Below the pieces are notes generated by a model. It made no database searches, was not told the origin of the DNA, and saw only the letters and a program-made list of their open reading frames with translations. 64,000 nt of DNA from an uncultured Chloroflexota bacterium (GTDB lineage Bacteria; Chloroflexota; Anaerolineae; Caldilineales; Caldilineaceae): the NCBI GenBank assembly GCA_903858085.1, contig CAIOHJ010000308.1, positions 1 through 64,000 on the forward strand, in the 5' to 3' direction. A program made the translations under genes and the position numbers. Each line of letters opens with the position of its first letter. Positions within the stretch are counted from its first letter, which is position 1. Below are positions 46,638 to 55,087 of the stretch, piece by piece.

Positions 46638-47384
46638 ATGCAAACGTCTACAATCCATCTGAAGGCGCGCTACTACCGCGATTTTCCGTTCGGGCAGCCC
46701 CTCGGCTACGCCTACGACGACCTGGCCCTTCCCCTGGACGCCACCGCCTTTCTGCTCGTAGATGTCTACGGCAAGGGCTTTGACCCCGACCACGACCTGG
46801 GCAGCGTCCCAGAGCTGTACCGCACCAATGTGGAAGCCAACCGTGCGGTCGTGGTGGAGGCCATTCGGCCGGCGCAAGATGCTGCCCGAATGGCCAACCT
46901 GCCGATCATCTACCTCACCAACTATCTGTCGCCCGGCCTCACCGCCCAGCATGAGTGGCGAAACATGTCGCTGCGCACCGTGAACGTGGATGTCTTGGAA
47001 GCCTGGCAGGAACCCAACGACATCCTGGTGCATTCGCAGGTGATCGCACCCCAGCCCGGCGACTATCTGATCAAAAAACAATTTTACAGCGGGTTTTTTG
47101 AGACCCACCTGGATTCGCTGCTGCGCTCGCTCGGGGTGCGCAACCTGGTGGTGGTCGGGTTCGACAGCCGCATCTGCCTGGGGACGACCGTGACCGACGC
47201 CATGTACCGCAGCTATCGGGTGGTCGTGCTGCGCGACGGTGTCCAGACGGGGGAATATGAGGAGACCCGGGCAGAGGGCTGGGCCAATTTTATGGCGATC
47301 CGCTTTATCGAAACCTGTGTCGGCTATACGGCCACGGCGCAGGAGTGGATCGCAGCCTGCAAAGCGATGAAAGAGCAGCCATGA
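46638..47384 (+). CDS. isochorismatase-fold cysteine hydrolase (ureidoacrylate amidohydrolase-like)
   Basis: A 248-residue cytoplasmic hydrolase. The catalytic triad is visible: Asp42 in LLVDVYG, Lys in LIKKQFYSGFF and Cys in DSRICLGTTVTDA. The cis-peptide region before the Cys (VVVGFDSRICL) matches RutB- and carbamoylase-type amidases. It may cleave an amide or carbamoyl group. GAGAAGGG precedes the ATG; the stop overlaps the dehydrogenase start by 4 bases. Confidence 0.82.
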   Translation: MQTSTIHLKARYYRDFPFGQPLGYAYDDLALPLDATAFLLVDVYGKGFDPDHDLGSVPELYRTNVEANRAVVVEAIRPAQDAARMANLPIIYLTNYLSPGLTAQHEWRNMSLRTVNVDVLEAWQEPNDILVHSQVIAPQPGDYLIKKQFYSGFFETHLDSLLRSLGVRNLVVVGFDSRICLGTTVTDAMYRSYRVVVLRDGVQTGEYEETRAEGWANFMAIRFIETCVGYTATAQEWIAACKAMKEQP

Positions 47385-48382
47385 GCAGACAACGTCCTTT
47401 GAAGCTGGCGCTGGTGGGCTATGGACAGGCCGCCACCCTGTTTTTTGATGCGTTTGCCCCGGAACCTGAAGTTCAATTTCGCTGGGTTGTCGGCCGTCTC
47501 CAGGAACCGGCCGACGAATTTGCCCGGCAGCGCAGCATCCCCAGGGCCACCACCCACCTGGCCGAGGCGCTCGACGACGCCAGCGTCGATGCTGTGATCG
47601 TCGCCACCCCCCATGCGCTCCATTACCCGCAGGCCCTGGCCGCCCTGCAGGCGGACAAACATGTGGTCGTCGAAGTGCCGATGACGATGGATGCAGCGCA
47701 GGCCCGGCAGCTCGTCCAGGAAGCCACCGCCCGGCGGCTGGCCCTCTCCGTGCCCCACATCTCGCGCTATCTGGATGTCAACCTCGCCGCCCGGCGGCTG
47801 ATCCAAGCTGGTGCGATCGGCCCGGTCTATCAGTTTGTGTACCGCCGTCTGTGGCTGCAGCGCACTGTCGGCCATCTGTTCAACCGCCAGCGCAGCTGGA
47901 CAGACACGGTCTCCTGGCACCATGCCGCCCACCCGATCGACCTGGTAATGTGGCTGCTGGACGAACCGATCGCCTGCGTCGGCGCTGCGCTGCGCCACGA
48001 CCCGCAGAGCGGCAGCGAAGTCGACCTCAGCGCCAATTTTGTGACCCCGTCGGGCACCCTCGTGACGATGGCCATGTCCTACAACGCCCATCAGGACTAC
48101 CTGGACACCCTGATCGTCGGGGACCGGGCTGTTTTGGAGATCACCGGATTTTCGCAGCTGAAACAAGCTGGGGTGACCGTGGTGGCCCCGGAAGAAGCGC
48201 TGCAGGTCCAAGGCCGCGCCTACCGACGCTACGCTGCGGCGGTGGCGGCCGGGCTGCGCGCAGAGGCCCCGATCCCGATCTCTGGCGCTGAAATTCTACC
48301 TGTCATGGACCAGCTGCAGACGCTGCACGACAAAGCAGCCCGCCTGGCCCAGACCCCACCTGTCCAGGAGAGTGTACGATGA
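47381..48382 (+). CDS. Gfo/Idh/MocA family oxidoreductase
   Basis: A 333-residue NAD(P)-dependent dehydrogenase. The N-terminal Rossmann fold begins LALVGYGQAA; the EKP-type motif that normally supplies the catalytic Lys reads VVVEVPMTMDA, so the usual Lys is replaced by Val or Pro. WHHAAHPIDLVMWL holds the catalytic His pair region of the C-terminal domain. Family members oxidise sugars, sugar alcohols or amino sugars. The missing Lys could mean a changed mechanism. Overlaps of 4 bases on both sides. Confidence 0.83.
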   Translation: MSRQRPLKLALVGYGQAATLFFDAFAPEPEVQFRWVVGRLQEPADEFARQRSIPRATTHLAEALDDASVDAVIVATPHALHYPQALAALQADKHVVVEVPMTMDAAQARQLVQEATARRLALSVPHISRYLDVNLAARRLIQAGAIGPVYQFVYRRLWLQRTVGHLFNRQRSWTDTVSWHHAAHPIDLVMWLLDEPIACVGAALRHDPQSGSEVDLSANFVTPSGTLVTMAMSYNAHQDYLDTLIVGDRAVLEITGFSQLKQAGVTVVAPEEALQVQGRAYRRYAAAVAAGLRAEAPIPISGAEILPVMDQLQTLHDKAARLAQTPPVQESVR

Positions 48383-49287
48383 ATGCACCTGCCATCCGAG
48401 GAATTTTTCCAGCTGCCATGACGATGTTCGACGCCGATGGTGCGATCGACGCCGAAAACACGGCGCGCCACATCGACTTTCTGATCCAAAACGGCGCCCA
48501 TGGGATTGTCGCGGCCGGTACCTCGGGAGAGTTTATTGCCATGACCGAGCCGGAACGGCTCTATGTCATCCAGGTGATCGTCGAAGCTGCGGCCGGGCGG
48601 GTGCCTGTCTATGCTGGCACCGGCCACTACAGCACCCGGACGACGATCGAGCTGACGCAGGCGGCCGAACGGCTGGGCGCCGACGGCGCCATCGTGATCC
48701 AGCCGTACTACCAAAAACCGCCCAAAGCTGCGATCTTCGAGCACTTCTACGCGGTTCGCCGTGCGACCGGCCTCCCGATCATGCTCTACAACAACCCCCA
48801 CTACGCCGGCTGCGCCGAGTTTACCGCACGCGAGGTGGCCCGCCTGGCCGAAGAAGAGGTGATCCAAAGTGTCAAATCCACCTTTGAAAGCGTCGTGCCG
48901 GTCCAAGATCTCAGCTACCTCTGCGACGACCGCTTCCGCATCTTTTACGGCTCCTTCAACGCGCCGATGGAGGCCTTTTTCAGCGGCGCTCACGGCTGGG
49001 TCTCTGGGTTTATGAACCTGTTTATTCGGCAGTGCTGCGCGCTCTACGACGCCTGCTCGGCCGGGGATGTGGGACAGGCACGTTCGATCTGGCACTGGCT
49101 GCTGCCCTTCAAACACCTCTATACCCAGCAGGGGCTGGGCCCCGTGAACGATCTGGCGATCTATCGAGCCGGCCTGGCGCTGCTCGGAGAGCACGGCGGC
49201 TTTTCAAGGGCCCCCTTCTCCCCGCTGACCGACGCCCAGCAGGCCATGCTGCGCCAGCTGATGGTCAAACAAGGAATGCTCGCATGA
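48379..49287 (+). CDS. DapA/NanA-family aldolase (2-keto-3-deoxy acid aldolase type)
   Basis: A 302-residue TIM-barrel lyase. AAGTSGEFIAMTEPERLYV is the family motif (GTSGEF), LPIMLYNNPHY has the catalytic Tyr, and IQSVKSTFES has the Schiff-base Lys. A DapA role in lysine synthesis is unlikely in this context. A 2-keto-3-deoxy-sugar-acid aldolase that yields pyruvate and an aldehyde would follow naturally from the dehydratase encoded next. Confidence 0.85.
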   Translation: MNAPAIRGIFPAAMTMFDADGAIDAENTARHIDFLIQNGAHGIVAAGTSGEFIAMTEPERLYVIQVIVEAAAGRVPVYAGTGHYSTRTTIELTQAAERLGADGAIVIQPYYQKPPKAAIFEHFYAVRRATGLPIMLYNNPHYAGCAEFTAREVARLAEEEVIQSVKSTFESVVPVQDLSYLCDDRFRIFYGSFNAPMEAFFSGAHGWVSGFMNLFIRQCCALYDACSAGDVGQARSIWHWLLPFKHLYTQQGLGPVNDLAIYRAGLALLGEHGGFSRAPFSPLTDAQQAMLRQLMVKQGMLA

Positions 49288-50489
49288 AGATCACCGGTCT
49301 GCAGACGCTGTCAGTGGCGCTGGGCGCCAAAAATTGTCTGTTCGTGCTGGTCCACACCGACCAGGGCATCACCGGCACCGGGGAAACTGTGCTCAAACGC
49401 AAAGACCGGCTGATCGAGGCCGGCGTCCACGAACTGGAACGCTTTCTGATCGGCCGCGACCCCACGCAGATCGAAGATCTGTGGGAGAAGATGTACCGGG
49501 ACTCCTTCTGGGTCGGCGGGCCTCAGCAGACCACCCCCCTCAGCGCGGTCGAGATCGCGCTCTGGGACATCCTGGGGCAGAGCCTGGGGGTGCCGATCTA
49601 CCGTCTGCTGGGGGGGCCGACACGCAGCCGGATTCCGCTGTATTGTCACTGTCCGGCTGGTGCGACGCCAGACGAACTGGCCGCCAACGCAGCGGCCTGC
49701 GTCCGACGTGGCTACCGCGGCCTCAAGGTGACCCTGCCCCTTTTTTACGGCGCGCAAAAGAATGTCCACCTGGCGGACGGGGGGGAAGGAGCACACTTTG
49801 GCTATTCGGGGACCTGGGGGGAGCTTGACCGCAGCCTCAAGGAGACCGAACTGCTCCCCTCTGACCTGTTCCAGCGTATCCGGGCCTTTTTTGTCGCCGC
49901 GCGCGCGGCGGTCGGCCCGCAGGTCCACCTGATGGTGGATTGCCACGGCCGTCTGAGCCCCGCCAATGCGCTGCGCCTCTGCCAGGCGCTGGATGGGCTG
50001 GAACTGCTTTTCATTGAGGAGCCCACCCCGCCAGAACTGCCCGACGCCCTCCGGTTTGTGGCCCAGCGCAGCAGCACCCCCATCGCAGCGGGCGAACGGT
50101 GGTCGACGATCTACGATGCCCGCCGCTTTCTCGGCGCAGGGTCGGTGGCGGTTGCGCAGCCAGATGTCGTCAACTGCGGTGGGTTGATGCAGGCCAAAAA
50201 GATCGCTGCTCTGGCCGAGGCGGAGTATGTCAGCGTCGCCCCCCACAACCCCAACGGCCCCATCGCGACCTGTGCGGCGGTCCACCTGGCCGCCTCGATC
50301 CCCAACTTTTTGATCCTGGAAACGATCGGCTCCGAGGAGGACCGGGCCTTGCAAGCGGAGGTGGTGGACCAGCTGTTGCCGATCGAAGGGGGCTGTATGC
50401 TTCTGCCCGAACGGCCCGGCCTGGGCATGCGGCTCAACCTGGAAGCGTGCCGACAGCGCGCCGGCCAGCCCTTTGACGGCTGGCGCTGA
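49284..50489 (+). CDS. enolase-superfamily sugar-acid dehydratase (mandelate racemase/DgoD-like)
   Basis: A 401-residue member of the mandelate racemase/muconate lactonizing family. The metal ligands are in LMVDCHGR (Asp), FIEEPTPPE (Glu) and AAGERWST (Glu); the catalytic His is in VAPHNPNGP, the pattern of the galactonate/mannonate dehydratase group. It should dehydrate a sugar acid to a 2-keto-3-deoxy acid. Last gene of the operon, overlapping the aldolase by 4 bases, with a hairpin after it. Confidence 0.87.
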   Translation: MKITGLQTLSVALGAKNCLFVLVHTDQGITGTGETVLKRKDRLIEAGVHELERFLIGRDPTQIEDLWEKMYRDSFWVGGPQQTTPLSAVEIALWDILGQSLGVPIYRLLGGPTRSRIPLYCHCPAGATPDELAANAAACVRRGYRGLKVTLPLFYGAQKNVHLADGGEGAHFGYSGTWGELDRSLKETELLPSDLFQRIRAFFVAARAAVGPQVHLMVDCHGRLSPANALRLCQALDGLELLFIEEPTPPELPDALRFVAQRSSTPIAAGERWSTIYDARRFLGAGSVAVAQPDVVNCGGLMQAKKIAALAEAEYVSVAPHNPNGPIATCAAVHLAASIPNFLILETIGSEEDRALQAEVVDQLLPIEGGCMLLPERPGLGMRLNLEACRQRAGQPFDGWR

Positions 50490-50492
50490 GCA

Positions 50493-50523
50493 GAGGGGGG
50501 CATGTCCTGGACGTGCCCCCCTC
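50493..50523. terminator. bidirectional hairpin between convergent genes
   Basis: GAGGGGGGCA (50493-50502) and TGCCCCCCTC (50514-50523) form a perfect 10-bp GC-rich stem with an 11-base loop, in the 39-base gap between the dehydratase and LLM genes. No clear U-tract. Confidence 0.5.
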
Positions 50524-50528
50524 GTTCC

Positions 50529-51539
50529 TCAGCAGCCGTCGGCAAAGGTGTCGATCATCAACTTCACGTCTCCCAGCGGGTACAAAATCGGGCAGGTGGC
50601 GCCGTAGCGGATGTACTCGCGCACCTTGGCCTTGACCTCGGCGGGCGTGCCGCTGGCGGTGATGCGCTGCACCAGCTCGTCGGGCACATATTTCATCGCC
50701 GCCCGCACCTGTTCTTTGGTAGCTGGCCAGCCCAAAATGGACTGGATCTGCTGCACCACCTCGGGTTGGACGCCGCTGGCTTTGGCGATGTGCGGCTGCT
50801 GGGCCAGGTATTGGGTCAGCAGCTCGCGCGCGCCGTCGAGTGCTGCCTGGCGGTCTTCGTGCACCGAGCAGACCACCAACTGGGGCCGGTCGATGTCGTC
50901 GAGGCTGCGCCCGGCACGGGCCGCCCCCCGTTCCAGCTGTTCCAGCGCTTCAATGTTGTATTCGGGGGGCACACAGTAGTTGAGCACGACACCGTCGGCG
51001 ATCTCGCCGGTCAGCTCCATCATCTGCGGGCCGGTTGCACCGATCATGATCGAGACCTTGCGCGGCTCCCGCCGCCCATGGACCACGTCGAGCTCGATGC
51101 CATCAACCTGGTGGAATTCGCCGTGGAAGGTGACCCGCTCCATGGCCAGCAGCCGACGCATCACCTCGACCGTCTCGCGCATGGCCGTCAGCGGCTTGCG
51201 GCGGTCGATCCCCACATTCCTGGCCAGCGGGTCCCACCACGCGCCGATGCCACAGATCACCCGGTTGGGTGCCAGATCGTCGAGGGTGAGAAAGGTCGCC
51301 GCCAACAGCCCGATGTTGCGTGTCCAGTTGTTGATCACGCCAGAACCGACCTGGATGTGGTCGGTCACCGCAGCAAAGGCGGCCATCGGCACGATCGCGT
51401 CGCGCACCAGCCGGCTCTCTGCCTGCCAGACCGCCTCAAACCCCTTCTGCTCGGCATAACGGGCGTACTCCATGCCGTCACGAATCGGATGTTTGTCCTG
51501 CAAATAGAGTGCGACCCGTGAATACTGTCTATCAGCCAT
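50529..51539 (-). CDS. LLM-class, probably F420-dependent, oxidoreductase
   Basis: A 336-residue luciferase-like TIM barrel. The start [33 protein letters not shown] sequence (short: [15 protein letters not shown]), the [14 protein letters not shown] segment and [14 protein letters not shown] resemble methylene-tetrahydromethanopterin reductase-like F420 enzymes. GAGGGGGAG precedes the ATG at 51539. It diverges from an F420 biosynthesis cluster, which supports F420 over FMN as its cofactor. The substrate is unknown. A -10-like TATACT lies at complement 51578-51583. Confidence 0.83.
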   Translation of the reverse strand: MADRQYSRVALYLQDKHPIRDGMEYARYAEQKGFEAVWQAESRLVRDAIVPMAAFAAVTDHIQVGSGVINNWTRNIGLLAATFLTLDDLAPNRVICGIGAWWDPLARNVGIDRRKPLTAMRETVEVMRRLLAMERVTFHGEFHQVDGIELDVVHGRREPRKVSIMIGATGPQMMELTGEIADGVVLNYCVPPEYNIEALEQLERGAARAGRSLDDIDRPQLVVCSVHEDRQAALDGARELLTQYLAQQPHIAKASGVQPEVVQQIQSILGWPATKEQVRAAMKYVPDELVQRITASGTPAEVKAKVREYIRYGATCPILYPLGDVKLMIDTFADGC

Positions 51540-51724
51540 TGCGTCTCCCCCTCTCTTGTGTAGATTGATGAGAACCCCAGTATACCGGATCCTGACCTTG
51601 TTTGGGAAGCCAGAATTTAGAACGGGCGGCGCACCGACGCATTCGCAAGCCACCGGCAGGTCAAAAACGAGGGGGAGTCAAGGGCTCTGAACCGACTTTC
51701 TTTTCAGCGGCTGCGGGATCGTGG

Positions 51725-51741
51725 TATACTGATTGGCCATG
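51725..51741 (+). promoter_or_regulatory. -10 element of a probable leaderless promoter
   Basis: TATACT (51725-51730) places the transcription start at about 51737, next to the ATG at 51739. There is no ribosome binding site before this ATG (TGATTGGCC). The -35 is weak (TTTTCA, 18 bases upstream). Confidence 0.45.
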
Positions 51742-52395
51742 AGCGCCGTCCATCCCCACCCTGCCCTCTCCGGTGACCAGGCTGTGCAGCCTGCCCTGGC
51801 TGCCTTTGTCGAGCTGGTGCGCGCCCGCCGTTCGATCCGACGGTACAGAGCAGAGCCAGTGCCCGACGAACTGGTCGCCGCTCTGCTCGAAGCTGCCTGC
51901 TGGGCTCCATCCGCCCACAACCGGCAGCCCTGGCGTTTCTGTGTGGTCCGCTCCCCAGAGGTCAAAGCGGCCCTGGGCGAGCAGATGGCCGCTCTCTGGC
52001 GGGCCGACCTGGCGCGCGACGGCGTTGACCCCGCCCAGATCGAACAGCGGGCCGCTGCCAGCCAGGCCCGGCTCACCGGCGCGCCGCTGCTGGTCGTCCC
52101 TTGCGTCACCCTGCAGGAGATGGATCTCTACCCGGACCCTGCCCGCAGCCGGGCAGAGTGGACCATGGCGGTGCAGAGCGTGGCCCTGGCCTGCCAAAAC
52201 CTGCTCCTGGCCGCCCACACGGCCGGGCTGGCAAGCTGTTGGATGTGTGCAGCACTTTTTGTACCGGCGCTCGTCCGGTCGGTGCTGGCGCTGCCCGACT
52301 CCTGGGAACCGCAGGCGATTTTGACCCTTGGCTACCCGGCAGAGAGTCGGCAGCGTGAGCGCCGACCGCTGGACAGCATCATGGTCTGGAGATGA
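51739..52395 (+). CDS. standalone FbiB C-terminal-like nitroreductase, probable dehydro-F420 reductase
   Basis: A 218-residue FMN-dependent nitroreductase-fold protein. [19 protein letters not shown] at the N-terminus (short: [12 protein letters not shown]), [31 protein letters not shown] (short: WRADLARDG), [13 protein letters not shown] and [12 protein letters not shown] match the mycobacterial FbiB C-terminal domain in order and spacing, as I recall that protein. That domain reduces dehydro-F420-0. Here it is a separate gene, without the ligase half, 4 bases before cofD. GTG/TTG starts upstream are possible. Confidence 0.8.
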   Translation: MSAVHPHPALSGDQAVQPALAAFVELVRARRSIRRYRAEPVPDELVAALLEAACWAPSAHNRQPWRFCVVRSPEVKAALGEQMAALWRADLARDGVDPAQIEQRAAASQARLTGAPLLVVPCVTLQEMDLYPDPARSRAEWTMAVQSVALACQNLLLAAHTAGLASCWMCAALFVPALVRSVLALPDSWEPQAILTLGYPAESRQRERRPLDSIMVWR

Positions 52396-52399
52396 TTTT

Positions 52400-53404
52400 G
52401 TGACAAGCAACCCGTTTTCCGCAGAGCACCGCTGCGCGCTCCGCCACACCCCACAGGTCGTCGCCCTGGCCGGCGGGGTCGGCGGCGCCAAGCTGGCCGC
52501 TGGCCTGCAGGCCGTCCTGCCCCCCGGGGCACTCACCGTTGTGGTCAATACCGGCGATGACTTCGAGCACTGGGGACTGACCATCTGCCCGGATCTGGAT
52601 ACGGTGATCTACAATCTGGCCGGCGTGAACAACCCAGAGCTGGGCTGGGGCCGCGCCGACGAAAGCTTTGCCGTGCTGAAGACGGTCGGGCTGCTGGGCG
52701 GCGAGGATTGGTTTCGTCTCGGCGACAAAGACCTGGCGGTGCATCTGCGGCGCAGCGAGTGGCTGCGCCAGGGCAGCAGCCTGACCGAAGTCACCGACCG
52801 GCTGCGTCGGGCTCTGGGGGTGCCCTCCACGGTGCTGCCCATGAGCGATCTGCCGGTGCGCACCTTGGTGCACACCGACGAGGGTGACCTGCCTTTCCAG
52901 CATTATTTTGTGGGCCGGCGCTGTGAGCCGTGTGTGCTTGATGTCTCTTTCGTGGGAGCCGCCGAGGCGACACTGACCGACGCGGTGTACACAGCCCTGG
53001 CCCAGGCCGATGTCGTCGTCTTCTGCCCCAGCAACCCCTACCTGAGCCTGGACCCCATCCTGAGCGTCGGCGAGATGCGCAGCCTGCTGCCGTCGCTGCG
53101 CGCGCCCAAGATCGCCGTCGCGCCGATCGTCGGCGGCCAGGCGCTCAAAGGGCCTGCGGCCAAGATGATGCGCGAGATGGGCTACCCGGTCTCGCCGGTC
53201 ACGATCGCCGCCCACTTTGATGGCCTGCTCGACGGCTTCGTGCTGGACAAGATCGACGCGGCCGCTGCTGCCCACGTCCGGATGCCCGCCCTTGTGGCCG
53301 ACACCCTCATGCACGACCTGCCCAGCAAGGCCCAGCTGGCTGCGACCGTGCTCGAGTTTGCCGCCACCCTCTGGCCCGTGCTGGCCAGCAGGCCAGCCCC
53401 GTGA
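52400..53404 (+). CDS. cofD: 2-phospho-L-lactate (phosphoenolpyruvyl) transferase CofD/FbiA
   Basis: A 334-residue enzyme that joins the activated phospho-acid to the deazaflavin FO, making (dehydro-)F420-0. AGGVGGAKLAAGL, the NTGDDFEHWGLTICPDLDTV hallmark (short: NTGDDFEHWGL), YNLAGVNNPELGWG and CPSNPYLSLDPIL are all CofD motifs. The frame is open upstream inside the nitroreductase gene; the GTG at 52400 follows GGAG by 8 bases and fits the family's start. The stop overlaps cofC by 4 bases. Confidence 0.93.
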   Translation: MTSNPFSAEHRCALRHTPQVVALAGGVGGAKLAAGLQAVLPPGALTVVVNTGDDFEHWGLTICPDLDTVIYNLAGVNNPELGWGRADESFAVLKTVGLLGGEDWFRLGDKDLAVHLRRSEWLRQGSSLTEVTDRLRRALGVPSTVLPMSDLPVRTLVHTDEGDLPFQHYFVGRRCEPCVLDVSFVGAAEATLTDAVYTALAQADVVVFCPSNPYLSLDPILSVGEMRSLLPSLRAPKIAVAPIVGGQALKGPAAKMMREMGYPVSPVTIAAHFDGLLDGFVLDKIDAAAAAHVRMPALVADTLMHDLPSKAQLAATVLEFAATLWPVLASRPAP

Positions 53405-54009
53405 AACCGTGGCTGATCGTGCCGGTGAAACCCTTCAACGAAGGCAAAAGCCGCCTCTCTCCTGCGCTGCAGCCCGCACAACGCGCCGAACTCAGCGCCC
53501 GGCTGCTGGCACAGACCTTGTCCACGGCCCAGCAGAGCGCCCGCTTCGCCCAGATCGTGGTGGTCAGCCGTGACCCAAATGTCCTGGCCACCGCCAGGAG
53601 AGCCGCAGCCCTGGGGCTGCTCGAAGCTGGCACAGAGCTCAACGCCGCGCTGGAGCAGGGCTGTACCTACGCCAGCCGGGCCGGGGCCCAGGCCGCACTC
53701 CTGCTGCCGGCTGATCTGCCCAGGCTGGCTGACACCGATCTGCACCAGCTGGTCGACAGCTTTGTGAACTTCCAGACGGCTGTGCTGGCCCCCAGCCGCG
53801 ATGGCGGCACCAGCGCGCTCCTTCTGCGGCTGCCCCCCCCTTTCGCCCTCTGTTTCGGCGCAGAGAGCTTTCACTGCCACCGCACACAGGCGCTGGCCGC
53901 AGGGTGCAGCGTCACCGTCGTCGATACCCCCAGCCTGCGCTTCGACCTCGATTCTCCCGCCGAACTGGCTGAGCTGCAGATCCGCCCAGCCAGGCTGCCC
54001 GGCCGGTGA
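53401..54009 (+). CDS. cofC: 2-phospho-L-lactate / phosphoenolpyruvate guanylyltransferase CofC/FbiD
   Basis: A 202-residue nucleotidyltransferase that activates 2-phospholactate or PEP with GTP for CofD. IVPVKPFNEGKSRLSP at the N-terminus, LLPADLPRL, APSRDGGTSALLL and FGAESFHCH are the family's motifs in order. GTG start overlapping the cofD stop (GTGA). Which acid it uses cannot be told by eye, but the dehydro-F420 reductase-like neighbour favours PEP. Confidence 0.9.
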   Translation: MKPWLIVPVKPFNEGKSRLSPALQPAQRAELSARLLAQTLSTAQQSARFAQIVVVSRDPNVLATARRAAALGLLEAGTELNAALEQGCTYASRAGAQAALLLPADLPRLADTDLHQLVDSFVNFQTAVLAPSRDGGTSALLLRLPPPFALCFGAESFHCHRTQALAAGCSVTVVDTPSLRFDLDSPAELAELQIRPARLPGR

Positions 54010-54033
54010 ACCGGCGCTGAACAGCACAGCCGG

Positions 54034-54792
<759 letters not shown>

Positions 54793-54833
54793 TTTTTTCC
54801 TCCTGTTGGCTGGGCGAATTTTCTTTGCTCTCT

Positions 54834-54863
54834 ATTGTACAGGGGCAGCAACGGTGGCTCCAA
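54834..54863 (-). promoter_or_regulatory. promoter for the class II aldolase gene
   Basis: On the minus strand TTGGAG (complement 54858-54863), an 18-base spacer and TACAAT (complement 54834-54839), about 42 bases before the ATG. Confidence 0.5.
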
Positions 54864-54915
54864 TCGATGGGGCGGTCAAAGTACGCAGTGTAGCAGCCCA
54901 ATGGCGTTGACCGGG

Positions 54916-54964
54916 TTGACCGGATGGGCAGAGTTGGGTATACTGAGAGAAACTTCAACTTGAA
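54916..54964 (+). promoter_or_regulatory. promoter and possible operator of the rhamnose operon
   Basis: TTGACC (54916-54921), a 17-base spacer and TATACT (54939-54944). Just downstream, around the expected start point, lies the perfect inverted repeat TTCAA-C-TTGAA (54954-54964), a possible repressor site. The leader to the ATG at 55088 is about 135 bases. Confidence 0.7.
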
Positions 54965-55087
54965 TGTCCCTGTCCTTTGTCAGCAGCCAGATCTGCCAGC
55001 GCGTTTGTCGTGTAGCGGCAGAGATGGAAGCCGAGCAGAGGGGTGTGGCGGGGAAGCAGCAGTCAACAATGAGAAGGGAGTGCAAAG

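Noticed and set aside
48379..49287. 4-hydroxy-tetrahydrodipicolinate synthase (lysine pathway)
   Set aside because: The context is a sugar-acid catabolic operon and no other lysine genes are present, so a keto-acid aldolase is more likely.
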